The notes beneath the pieces are model-generated. The model saw only the letters and a list, made by a program, of their open reading frames with translations, was not told the DNA's origin and did no database searches. A stretch of 8,562 bases of DNA from Elusimicrobiota bacterium (GTDB lineage Bacteria > Elusimicrobiota > Elusimicrobia > UBA1565 > UBA9628), in assembly GCA_023700845.1 (NCBI GenBank), contig JAMPYD010000061.1, positions 1-8,562 on the forward strand, in the 5' to 3' direction. Below, in pieces: positions 1 through 6,591 of this stretch. The translations under genes and the position numbers were made by a program. Positions within the stretch are counted from its first letter, which is position 1, and the number at the start of each line of letters is the position of its first letter.

Positions 1-547
1 CGTCGCCGTCCGCCTCGCCCTCGAGCTCGCCGACGCCGAGACGATCTGCTATTACAGCCCCGACGGCAACGAGGACCCCGACGACATCCCGAGGATATTC
101 GAGAAGATCGAGGCCGAGGGCCAGGATCTCGTGGTGGCCTCGCGCATGATGAAGGGCGCCTACAACGAGGAGGACGTCCACTGGTTCCGCCCGCGCAAGT
201 GGGTCAACCAGCTCTTCACCTTGGCCGCCAACCTGCTCTGGAACCGCGGCCCGTACGTCGAGGACACGATCAACGGCTTCCGCGTCGTGCGCGCGGACTC
301 CCTGCGCCGCTGCGCCTGCGACGCCGACGGCTTCCCGATCGAGTATCAGATGTCGATCCGCATGATGAAGCTCGGCTTCGTGATCGGCGAAATGCCGACG
401 CACGAGTACCCGCGCCTCGGCGGCCAAAGCACGGCCGAGTCCTGGCCCACGGGCGTGGTCTTCGTCAAAACCCTCCTCCGGGAGATGTCGATGGGCCGCG
501 GCGTGACCGCCGCCGCCGAAAAGGTAGAATTGACCCCCCATGGCTGA
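1..547 (+). CDS. Glycosyltransferase family 2, DPM1-like (5' partial)
   Basis: The reading frame is open from base 2 to the TGA at 545-547, giving 181 residues; the start and the N-terminal nucleotide-binding part lie outside the window. The visible part is the second half of a GT-A fold. SPDGNEDP (visible residues 19-26) matches the metal/sugar-nucleotide site region of polyprenyl-phosphate sugar transferases. DTINGFRV (88-95) and the FPIEYQMSIR...GF segment (111-126) followed by EMPTHEYPRLGGQST (130-144) are the usual C-terminal signature of dolichol-phosphate-mannose-synthase-like enzymes. These transfer a sugar from a nucleotide donor to a lipid phosphate or glycan at the inner face of the membrane. 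There is no C-terminal membrane segment. The last 8 bases overlap the start of the O-antigen ligase-like gene, so the two are probably translationally coupled and act on the same glycan. The sugar and acceptor cannot be read from the sequence. Confidence 0.88.
   Translation, partial: VAVRLALELADAETICYYSPDGNEDPDDIPRIFEKIEAEGQDLVVASRMMKGAYNEEDVHWFRPRKWVNQLFTLAANLLWNRGPYVEDTINGFRVVRADSLRRCACDADGFPIEYQMSIRMMKLGFVIGEMPTHEYPRLGGQSTAESWPTGVVFVKTLLREMSMGRGVTAAAEKVELTPHG
503..530 (+). promoter_or_regulatory. Putative promoter with TAGAAT -10 box before the O-antigen ligase-like gene
   Basis: TAGAAT at 525-530 resembles a sigma-70 -10 hexamer and ends 9 bases before the ATG at 540. GTGACC at 503-508, 16 bases upstream, matches four of six positions of a TTGACA -35 box. 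The A-rich string GAAAAGG just before TAGAAT recurs in similar form before two other genes in the window. A start site 6 to 8 bases beyond the box would put the transcript 5' end at or almost at the ATG. The box lies inside the end of the upstream glycosyltransferase gene, so it would act as an internal promoter. Confidence 0.4.
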
Positions 548-3134
548 CCTGCGGAAAGACCAGCGCGCGGACGCGGAGACCTACGCCCACCGGGCGATCG
601 TCGCCTGGCTTCCGATCCTCTACCTGCTGATCTCCTCCCTGTTCTTCCTGCGCACCTACGACTCGGCGCAGGTGAAGATCTCGATGATGCAGATGGGCGG
701 CGTCGGCCTGCTGACGATGTGGCTCGCGCGCCTGGCCGTCGCCGGGCGCCACGCCCTCAATAAAGAGGACCTCGTCTGCCTGTCCCCGTTCCTCGCCTAC
801 CTGGGCTGGGGCGTGTTCTCCTACCTGAAGGCGCCGTATCACATGTCGAGCACGGACTTCTTCCTGCGCCACATGTTCTACATGATCGTCGCCCTGATCA
901 CGATCTACGAGTTCGACGAGGCCGCCGTCGCGCGCCTCTTCAAGGTGCTGATCTGGACCGCCTGGATCGCGATCGGCTACGGCACTCTGCAGTTCATCGA
1001 CAACTCGATGTTCCCGCGCGGCGTGGGCAAGGGCATCGACCCGTTCGTCTGGCGCGGCGCGTTCAGCGATCGCGTGTTCTCGACCTACGGCAACCCGAAC
1101 TTCTACGGCGATTTCCTCGTCATCATGTTCCCGATCCTGGTCACCCAGTGGTTCAAGACGCGCCGCTGGAGCCTGATCGCCCTGATCGCCCTTCTTCTGC
1201 TCAACCTGATCAAGACGGGCACGAAGGGCGCGTGGCTCGGCTTCGCGATGGTCTGCTTCATCTTCGGCGTGATCGCCCTCGTGTTCTTCCCCGAGCAGAG
1301 CAAGCCCTACCGCAAGCGCCTGCTCGCCCTCGTCGCCGTCCTGGTCCTGGGCTTCGTCGGCTACACGGTCAAGGACCTGGCGGGCCGCGTGGTCTCGATC
1401 AACTTCCGCCTGTTCACCTGGGAGGCGACCTGGGAGATGATCCGCACCAACCCGTGGACGGGCTCGGGCGTCGGCTCCTTCCCGCCCCTCTATCCCGCCT
1501 TCCGCCGCCCCGCGATCTTCCACATCGAGGGCAAGCACAACACCGAGACCGACCACGCCGAGAACGAGTACCTGGAGCAGTTCTTCGACAACGGCATCCT
1601 CGGCTTCGGCATCTTCCTCTGGCTGGTCTACAGCACCCTCGTCGTCGGCTTCCGCTCGCTCGGCCAGCTCACGACGACCGCGATGCTCAAGGACGGCCGG
1701 CCTCCGCCCCGCGCCCTCGACCTGATCGGCATCATCGTCTCATTCATGGGCATGCTCGGGCACAACTGCTTCGACGTCAGCCTGCGCTTCGTGTCCTCGG
1801 GCGTCTACCTGGGCCTGCTGTCGGGCCTCATCGTCAACGTCGCGCGCGGCAAGGCCCTCTACGAGCTCCACGCGCGCGAAGCCGACGCTCCCGCCCTCCC
1901 CGGCGAGACGGCGTCCGTTTGGGCCACGCTCTCCGAAATGCTGATCTGGCCGCTGCGCCTGGCCGCGGCCGGCGGCGTCGTCTACTACGCCTTCATCAAG
2001 GGCTGGGGCCAGCTGCGCCAGGTTCCGTTCGGCGGCATGTTCGGGGAATTCTCCATGCTCCAGGGCCCGTTGGCGCGCGTTCCGGGCGGCGGCGAGCTGC
2101 TGCAGTGGTGGCTCGCCTGGGCCGTCTTCGGGGGCTGCATGCTGTGGCTCGGCTGGAAGATGATCCGCCTCTGCCTGCTCTCGGAGAACCCCGTCGTTCC
2201 GATGCTCGTGCTGGCGATGCTCGCGCCGCTGTACCAGTTCTGGGGCTACTTCAAGGCCGACATCCACCACAACGTGGCCATCTACTTTTCAAAAGAACGG
2301 CAGTGGGAGCCCGCCGTCGGGAATTACCTCATCGTCAACAAATTGAATCCCGACTTCGTGATGTCAAAATATTTTTTGGGTAATGTCTTCAACGACCGCT
2401 TCAACATGACGAAGGCGTATCTCCCCAACTGGGGGGACGTCGACAACCTCCCGCGCGACGACTACGAGCGCGCGATGTACTGGTACGAGGAGGTCCGCAA
2501 GCTCGCGCCGAACTACGTGCAGATGCACCACCAGATCGGGAACCTGCACCTGCGCCGCGCCGAGTGGGCGACCAACAACGGCCGCCCCGAGGAAGCCGAG
2601 AAGTACCTCGACATGGCGATGACCCGCTTCAAGCTCTACTACCAGATCGACCCGGTCTTCGGGCCGAACTACTACCGGATGGCGCAGATCCACATGATCC
2701 GCAAGCAGTACGACCTCGCGGTGAAGACCTATCAGGCGTTCATCGACGCCGCGCGCTGCGCCGCGGACGCGTCCCTGCTCGAGAAGCCCTACCTTCGCAA
2801 CACCATCCTCTCCTACCAGTTCTACGAGAACATCGGCGGCCATTGGACGCACCGCCACGTCGGCGAGTCGAACCGCCTGCGCGAGTCCGCCGAGGCCTAC
2901 ACGAGCCTGGCCAACGCCCTGTGCATGGGCAACCGCTTCCCGGAGGCCGAGCAGGCCTACCGCATCGCCCTGTCCTACGACCCGAACTTCGAGATGGCCA
3001 AGAAGAACCTCGAGGTCAGCTACCGCCGCGCGCAGGCCGAGGGGCGCCTGAAGCCGGCGCCCGTGGCGCCCGGCACGCAGATCGTGCGCGGCCAGCCCGT
3101 CCCGACGGGCTGGATCATCGTCCCGAAGAAGTAG
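540..3134 (+). CDS. O-antigen ligase/polymerase (Wzy_C family) fused to C-terminal TPR domain
   Basis: An 864-residue polytopic inner-membrane protein. About 15 hydrophobic segments lie between residues 20 and 570. Family signatures of WaaL/Wzy proteins (PF04932 type) appear in order: GNPNFYG (184-190), TGTKGAWLGF (226-235), GSGVGSFPPLYP (308-319) and DHAENEYLEQFFDNGILG (338-355), the last holding the HxxN-type motif (His339, Asn342) of the large periplasmic loop. This family polymerises or ligates lipid-linked glycans on the outer side of the inner membrane. Residues from about 580 to 820 form TPR-like helical pairs, for example DYERAMYWYEEVRKLAPN (641-658) and NRFPEAEQAYRIALSYDPN (798-816); a Pro-rich tail ends the protein. 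It is much longer than a plain ligase (about 400 residues). Lys229 stands where an Arg is common. The ATG overlaps the upstream gene by 8 bases. Ligase and polymerase cannot be told apart from sequence, so no symbol is given. Confidence 0.85.
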   Translation: MADLRKDQRADAETYAHRAIVAWLPILYLLISSLFFLRTYDSAQVKISMMQMGGVGLLTMWLARLAVAGRHALNKEDLVCLSPFLAYLGWGVFSYLKAPYHMSSTDFFLRHMFYMIVALITIYEFDEAAVARLFKVLIWTAWIAIGYGTLQFIDNSMFPRGVGKGIDPFVWRGAFSDRVFSTYGNPNFYGDFLVIMFPILVTQWFKTRRWSLIALIALLLLNLIKTGTKGAWLGFAMVCFIFGVIALVFFPEQSKPYRKRLLALVAVLVLGFVGYTVKDLAGRVVSINFRLFTWEATWEMIRTNPWTGSGVGSFPPLYPAFRRPAIFHIEGKHNTETDHAENEYLEQFFDNGILGFGIFLWLVYSTLVVGFRSLGQLTTTAMLKDGRPPPRALDLIGIIVSFMGMLGHNCFDVSLRFVSSGVYLGLLSGLIVNVARGKALYELHAREADAPALPGETASVWATLSEMLIWPLRLAAAGGVVYYAFIKGWGQLRQVPFGGMFGEFSMLQGPLARVPGGGELLQWWLAWAVFGGCMLWLGWKMIRLCLLSENPVVPMLVLAMLAPLYQFWGYFKADIHHNVAIYFSKERQWEPAVGNYLIVNKLNPDFVMSKYFLGNVFNDRFNMTKAYLPNWGDVDNLPRDDYERAMYWYEEVRKLAPNYVQMHHQIGNLHLRRAEWATNNGRPEEAEKYLDMAMTRFKLYYQIDPVFGPNYYRMAQIHMIRKQYDLAVKTYQAFIDAARCAADASLLEKPYLRNTILSYQFYENIGGHWTHRHVGESNRLRESAEAYTSLANALCMGNRFPEAEQAYRIALSYDPNFEMAKKNLEVSYRRAQAEGRLKPAPVAPGTQIVRGQPVPTGWIIVPKK

Positions 3135-3135
3135 C

Positions 3136-3156
3136 GCCGCGCTAAGCGGCTTTCTT
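3136..3156 (+). terminator. Possible short intrinsic terminator between convergent genes
   Basis: GCCGC (3136-3140) and GCGGC (3146-3150) form a 5-bp all-GC stem with the loop GCTAA, followed on the + strand by TTTCTT (3151-3156). It begins two bases after the stop of the O-antigen ligase-like gene. The stop codon of the opposing glycosyltransferase lies inside the loop. On the minus strand the hairpin is followed by CTACTTCTT, so it might serve both genes weakly. The stem is short, so the call is tentative. Confidence 0.3.
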
Positions 3157-4164
3157 CGCGCGCAGGCGCGCGTTCTCGGCGTCGATCAGGGGATCGATCA
3201 GGGCGTACACCGCGCGCTCTTCCTCGGTCGCCAGCGCGCGATTGTGACGGGCGATGAGCCAGGCCTTGCGCGCCTCCTTCGCCAGGGACAGAAGCGGGGC
3301 GGGAACCATCGTCGCCTTGTAGACGGGCATCGCCTTGGCCTCGTCGCCGAGCTCCTTGAGCATGAACTCGCGGGCCTTTTCGGGCTGGAGGTTCTTGACG
3401 AGATAGGCCGCGATCTCGCGGACGATCTTGCGCTTCTCGGCCTCGAGTATGTCGGGCGGCGTGCCGCCGGCGACGAGCGCGGCCATGCCCTCGGGATACT
3501 CCTCGAGCCACTTGTGGGTGACCTGGCCCTCGTGGATGCGGCGGATGGCGAGGCGCTCGTAGATCACGCCGACCTCGACGCCGTCGGCGAGCATTCGCGC
3601 GTACAGCTCGTTGTCGAGGATGATCATGTCCGAGCGGTAATGGCCGTACTTCTTGTAGAGGGCCCGCGGGATGGCCAAATTGGTCGTCAGGTACGGCAAG
3701 AATTCCTCGCCGACGGCGTAGTGGCCGGGGACCTTGCCTTCCTCGATCTTCATTCCCGGAGGGAACGCCGTGCCGATCAGGCGATCGTACCGGTGCAGCC
3801 AGCCATCCGAAAAAACAAATCCGGCGTTCGGGCGGGCTTTGAAGAAATCGGCGAATTTTTGAAGCCGGTCCAACGTCCAAAAATCATCCGAGTCGATGTT
3901 CGTGATCCACGTCCCCGTCGCCATCTCGAGGGCCATGTTGCGGCAGGCCATGTTGCCGATGTTCTTGGGCACGCGCGTGTACTTGAAGCGCGGGTCCTTC
4001 GTCCAAGCCTTGATCATCTCCGGCGTCTCGTCCGCGGAGCCGTCGTCGACGATCAGGACCTCGTAGTCGCCGAAGGTCTGGCCGACGACGGTGGCCAGGG
4101 CCCCGGGCAGCATGTGCGCCCGGTTGTAGGTGGGCAGGACGATGGAGAAAAGGGGCTCGCTCAC
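3142..4164 (-). CDS. Glycosyltransferase family 2 (GT-A)
   Basis: A 340-residue protein with an intact N-terminal GT-A domain. It opens with FSIVLPTYNR (6-15), followed by VDDGS (39-43) for the nucleotide, NIGNMACRNMALEMATG (68-84), and the metal-binding DSDD (91-94) in TNIDSDDFW. FVFSDGW (116-122) and LDNELYARMLADG (183-195) fit the acceptor side. Residues from about 220 to 340 are a charged helical extension with no domain I recognise. It has no membrane segment and should act at the cytoplasmic face, moving a sugar from a nucleotide donor to an acceptor; the sugar is unknown. The start is GTG and overlaps the stop of the peroxidase gene as GTGA, so it is the last gene of the gmhB-like operon. 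A patch of A/T-rich codons covers the DSDD to FSDG region. Confidence 0.9.
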   Translation of the reverse strand: MSEPLFSIVLPTYNRAHMLPGALATVVGQTFGDYEVLIVDDGSADETPEMIKAWTKDPRFKYTRVPKNIGNMACRNMALEMATGTWITNIDSDDFWTLDRLQKFADFFKARPNAGFVFSDGWLHRYDRLIGTAFPPGMKIEEGKVPGHYAVGEEFLPYLTTNLAIPRALYKKYGHYRSDMIILDNELYARMLADGVEVGVIYERLAIRRIHEGQVTHKWLEEYPEGMAALVAGGTPPDILEAEKRKIVREIAAYLVKNLQPEKAREFMLKELGDEAKAMPVYKATMVPAPLLSLAKEARKAWLIARHNRALATEEERAVYALIDPLIDAENARLRAKKAA

Positions 4165-4751
4165 GCCAGCAGCGCCTCGACTTTGCCGGCGATCTCCTTG
4201 CCGACGGGGTTGGCCTCGGGGCCGAAGCGCGCGACGACCGTCCCTTCCTTGTCGACCAAAAATTTAGAGAAGTTCCAGGGGATGTCGCCGTTGAAGCCGC
4301 TCTCCGTGGTGAGGTACTTGTACAGCGGGTGGATCGCCGGGCCCTTCACCGAGATCTTCGAGTACAGGTCGAAGGAGAGGGCGAACTTGGTCATGCAGAA
4401 GCTCTTGATGTCGGCGTCGGAGCCGGGCTCCTGGGCGCCGAACTCGTTGGCGGGGAAGGCGGCGATGCGCAGGCCCTTGTCCTTGTACTTCTTGAACAGC
4501 GCCTCGAGATCCGTGTATTGAGGGGTGAAGCCGCACAGCGACGCGGTATTGACGATGAGCAGCGGGTGGCCCTTGTACTTCGAGAGCTTCGCGGGCTTGC
4601 CGTCGATGGTGTTCATCTCGAACTCGTAGACGCGGCCCTTGGTCTTGTCGGCTTGCATCGGGTTCACCTCGGTTTTTCGGGTCAAGGCGGCGCCCGCGGC
4701 GAACGCCGCCTCGGTCAGCCCCAGCTTGGCCTTGCGAAGGATATTCTTCAC
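4161..4751 (-). CDS. Glutathione peroxidase family protein (probably thioredoxin-dependent)
   Basis: It reduces hydrogen peroxide or organic hydroperoxides. The family motifs are intact: NTASLCGFT with peroxidatic Cys73 (codon TGC, not a selenocysteine TGA), FPANEFGAQEPG with Gln107, and WNFSKFLVD with Trp159 and Asn160. Cys119 in KSFCMTKF sits where the resolving cysteine of thioredoxin-dependent members lies, suggesting thioredoxin rather than glutathione as donor. The frame gives 196 residues from a GTG at 4751, about 30 more than usual. An ATG at residue 32 (4658) would give a standard 165-residue protein and has a good Shine-Dalgarno, GAGGTGA, five bases upstream. The 31-residue extension is basic then Ala-rich and only weakly resembles a signal peptide. 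It lies 9 bases after the molybdopterin gene and overlaps the next glycosyltransferase by 4 bases. Confidence 0.92.
   Translation of the reverse strand: MKNILRKAKLGLTEAAFAAGAALTRKTEVNPMQADKTKGRVYEFEMNTIDGKPAKLSKYKGHPLLIVNTASLCGFTPQYTDLEALFKKYKDKGLRIAAFPANEFGAQEPGSDADIKSFCMTKFALSFDLYSKISVKGPAIHPLYKYLTTESGFNGDIPWNFSKFLVDKEGTVVARFGPEANPVGKEIAGKVEALLA
4664..4670 (-). promoter_or_regulatory. Shine-Dalgarno at an internal start of the peroxidase gene
   Basis: On the minus strand GAGGTGA lies five bases before the ATG at 4658-4656. It is the clearest Shine-Dalgarno in the window and points to Met32 as a start giving the usual family length. The same bases also encode Glu-Val of the longer frame, so chance is possible. 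Confidence 0.4.
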
Positions 4752-4757
4752 CGCCTG

Positions 4758-4763
4758 ATTCTA
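4758..4763 (-). promoter_or_regulatory. Putative TAGAAT -10 box before the peroxidase gene
   Basis: On the minus strand GAAAGG-TAGAAT ends six bases (CAGGCG) before the GTG start at 4751. The TAG of the box is the stop codon of the preceding molybdopterin gene. GCTTGA, 16 bases upstream, is a weak -35 candidate. The upstream string matches the boxes at 525 and 5991. A transcript from here would begin at or next to the GTG, giving the peroxidase and glycosyltransferase an internal leaderless promoter. Confidence 0.4.
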
Positions 4764-5426
4764 CCTTTCGTGCCGCTCTTCAAGCCACGGATCGGCGCGG
4801 TTGTGGTAGCCGCGCGTCTCCCAGAAGCCGGGCTTGTCCGCGGCGGAGAACTCGAGCCCGCGCAGGAACTTGCCCGACTTCCACGCGTACAAGGTCGGGA
4901 TCACCATGCGCATCGGCCCGCCGTGCTCGAGCGGCAGCGGCGAGCCGTCGAGCTCGCAGGCGAGGATCGCGTCGGGGGCGGAGGCCTCGAGCAAGGAGGT
5001 GTTGGTGGTGTACTGCTCGGCGCAGTGCTGGATCACGAAGGCCGCCTCGGGCTTCGGGCGGACGAGCGCGAGCAGGTCGGTCATGAGCACGCCGCCCCAC
5101 CGCGCGTCCATCTTCGACCACGTCGTCACGCAGTGAAAGTCGCTGACCGTGCTCGTCCTCGGCAGCGCGAGGAAGGCCTTCCAGTCCAAGGTCACCGGGT
5201 TCTCCACCTCGCCCCAGACCTTGAAGCTCCACTCCTTCTCGTCGAAGGGGGGATGCACGCCCAGGTCGAGCACCGGGAACCCCTTGCTCCACGTCTGCCC
5301 CGGCGGCAGCCGGCTCGTCGACCGGTTCTCCTCCCGGACGGCCATGTCCTTCCTGAACCGTTCCAGCATCCTCGCCTTCGCGGCGATCATCTTCTCGTTA
5401 AACACCGGATATTGGGGGTCAGGCAC
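4761..5426 (-). CDS. Sulfite oxidase-like molybdopterin-binding oxidoreductase (YuiH type)
   Basis: A 221-residue protein made almost entirely of one oxidoreductase molybdopterin-binding domain (PF00174, COG2041). Cys99 in DFHCVTTWS is the expected molybdenum ligand. WGGVLMTDLL (110-119), the ELDGSPLPLEHGGPMRMVIP stretch (158-177) and LYAWKSGKFLRGLEF (179-193) are typical, and the C-terminal GYHNRADPW (206-214) is characteristic of the YuiH-like branch. There is no Tat or Sec signal, no heme domain and no dimerisation domain, so it is probably cytoplasmic and needs an electron partner that is not in the window. The substrate is unknown; sulfite is only one possibility for this family. The GTG start overlaps the end of the phosphatase gene by 8 bases (GTGCCTGA), indicating coupling. 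Met13 is an alternative start. Confidence 0.88.
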   Translation of the reverse strand: MPDPQYPVFNEKMIAAKARMLERFRKDMAVREENRSTSRLPPGQTWSKGFPVLDLGVHPPFDEKEWSFKVWGEVENPVTLDWKAFLALPRTSTVSDFHCVTTWSKMDARWGGVLMTDLLALVRPKPEAAFVIQHCAEQYTTNTSLLEASAPDAILACELDGSPLPLEHGGPMRMVIPTLYAWKSGKFLRGLEFSAADKPGFWETRGYHNRADPWLEERHER

Positions 5427-5979
5427 GCAAATTCGTCGAATTCTTTTCGACGATCCAGCGGGCGGCGGACAGTATGTCGCGGCGCACGGTGTCGGGCTTG
5501 GCCTTGTAGGCCTTGTCCTTGCCGGCGTTGCCCGTGAGGACGAGGACGGAGGCGCAGCCGGCCCGGCGGGCGCACTCGATGTCCGAGGTCTTGTCGCCGA
5601 TCATGAAGGAGCCCTTCAGATCGAGCCCGAACCGCTTCTTGGCGGCCAGGAGCATCCCGGTCCCGGGCTTGCGCCACGAGTGGCCGCTGTCGGGGCCGTG
5701 CGGCGAGTAGTAGAGCGCGTCCCAGCGCGCCCCGGCCTTGGCCAGTCGGCGCTTCAGCTCGGCGTGGATCCCGCGCACGGCCGCCTCGGTGAAGTAGCCG
5801 CGGGCGACGCCGGACTGGTTGGTGACGATGACGATCTTGAAGCCCGCCGCGCGCAGGAGCTTGAGCGCGCGGGGGGAGCCTTTGAACACGGACAGGCCGT
5901 CGGTCGACGCCAGGTAGTCCGCGTCGCGGATGAGGACGCCGTCGCGGTCGATGAAGACGGCCTTGGGGCGGGGCTTCAT
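5419..5979 (-). CDS. gmhB: GmhB-like HAD-IIIA phosphatase (D-glycero-manno-heptose 1,7-bisphosphate 7-phosphatase)
   Basis: A 186-residue HAD-superfamily IIIA phosphatase. FIDRDGVL (9-16) carries nucleophile Asp11 and acid/base Asp13, TNQSGVARG (53-61) is motif II, RKPGTGML (103-110) supplies the lysine, and GDKTSDIECARRAG (128-141) is motif IV. GmhB removes the 7-phosphate of heptose bisphosphate on the way to ADP-heptose for LPS core; HisB-N is a close relative. Length and motif order favour GmhB. The zinc loop is altered: where GmhB usually has a CPH...C.CRKP pattern, this protein reads SPHGPDSGHSWRKP (92-105), leaving His94 but none of the loop cysteines, so zinc binding is doubtful. No other heptose gene is present to confirm the substrate. 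The ATG lies six bases after a TAGAAT box and starts an apparent four-gene operon. Confidence 0.82.
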   Translation of the reverse strand: MKPRPKAVFIDRDGVLIRDADYLASTDGLSVFKGSPRALKLLRAAGFKIVIVTNQSGVARGYFTEAAVRGIHAELKRRLAKAGARWDALYYSPHGPDSGHSWRKPGTGMLLAAKKRFGLDLKGSFMIGDKTSDIECARRAGCASVLVLTGNAGKDKAYKAKPDTVRRDILSAARWIVEKNSTNLRA

Positions 5980-5985
5980 CCCCCG

Positions 5986-5991
5986 ATTCTA
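5986..5991 (-). promoter_or_regulatory. Putative TAGAAT -10 box before the gmhB-like gene
   Basis: On the minus strand GGAAAAGC-TAGAAT ends six bases (CGGGGG) before the ATG at 5979, inside a 24-base gap between genes. The A-rich lead-in matches those before the boxes at 525 and 4763. I see no convincing -35 box at the usual distance. If this is the -10 element, the operon transcript starts at or beside the ATG without a leader. Confidence 0.45.
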
Positions 5992-6003
5992 GCTTTTCCG
6001 CCC

Positions 6004-6585
6004 TTATTTACCGAGGGCGGCGGCCCAGTCGAGGACGCGCAGCCACAGGCGCCGCAGGCGCTCGGCCGGAGTCAGCCGCGCGGGACGCACGCCGAGATGG
6101 CGCAGGACGGCGCGCTGGACGGCGGGCGTGACCTCGGCCGGAACGGAGCCGGAGCCCGCGAAGACGGACCTCCCGTCGGGCCGGAGCAGATAGGAGTAGC
6201 CGCCGAGCCCGGAGCGGTCGCGTCCCGGGGGCACCGCGTCGCTGTGGCCGCGCACCCCCCAGGAGCCCAGGGAGAACGCGTTGAGCACGCGCGCCGTGTT
6301 CGTTTCGAAAATGCCGATCACGGGGCGCTCGTCGGTCTGGCTGACGGCCTTCAGCAGCTCGCCGGCGCCGAAAGCCCGCGTGTCGATGAGGCTTTCGCCC
6401 AGCTTGACGAACGGCGTGCCGGGGACCTCGATCCACGGCTTGAGGGGGCCCGCGCCGTCGAAGGACACCGCCGCGGCGCCGAGAGACGCGGCTCCGGCCA
6501 AAGCGGCGGGAGCGGCGCGGACGGGCGCCTCGACGACGCCCGCGGAGGCGGGCGCCGTCAGCAAGAGGACGAGCCAGAACTTCAC
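6004..6585 (-). CDS. Secreted protein of unknown function
   Basis: A 193-residue protein I do not recognise. It opens with a short Sec-type signal peptide, MKFWLVLLLTAPASA, with a probable AxA cleavage after residue 15. An Ala/Pro-rich stretch to about residue 42 follows, then a folded-looking core from about 43 to 165 (for example RPVIGIFETNTARVLNAF, 87-104, and GYSYLLRPDGRSVFAGSG, 129-146). The end is a basic amphipathic helix (TPAERLRRLWLRVLDWAA, 172-189). There is no cysteine, no further membrane segment and no catalytic motif I can name. It should act in the periplasm or outside the cell. The GTG start is chosen because it opens the signal peptide and lies six bases after a CATAAT box. 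It sits alone between two transcription units, with small gaps on each side. Confidence 0.75.
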   Translation of the reverse strand: MKFWLVLLLTAPASAGVVEAPVRAAPAALAGAASLGAAAVSFDGAGPLKPWIEVPGTPFVKLGESLIDTRAFGAGELLKAVSQTDERPVIGIFETNTARVLNAFSLGSWGVRGHSDAVPPGRDRSGLGGYSYLLRPDGRSVFAGSGSVPAEVTPAVQRAVLRHLGVRPARLTPAERLRRLWLRVLDWAAALGK

Positions 6586-6591
6586 GAATAC

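Noticed and set aside
519..524. AAAAGG before TAGAAT as a Shine-Dalgarno sequence
   Set aside because: It lies 15 bases before the ATG here and 12 or more before the other starts, too far for normal ribosome binding. A promoter role with the adjoining box fits better, though not proven.
465..1556. Long open frame on the minus strand opposite the O-antigen ligase-like gene
   Set aside because: Its product is a run of Arg, Glu, Asp, Ala and Gln with no fold or motif. It is the antisense shadow of a GC-rich gene that has clear family motifs on the other strand.
1148..2383. Second + strand frame inside the O-antigen ligase-like gene
   Set aside because: It is Arg/Pro/His-rich and overlaps the membrane-spanning region with strong motifs, so it is a frame shadow.
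3157..3172. Perfect palindrome CGCGCGC-AG-GCGCGCG as a terminator
   Set aside because: It lies inside the coding end of the glycosyltransferase, has too small a loop, and lacks a T run; alternating GC is expected by chance at this composition.
4531..4533. Selenocysteine in the peroxidase
   Set aside because: The catalytic codon reads TGC on the minus strand, so it is an ordinary cysteine.
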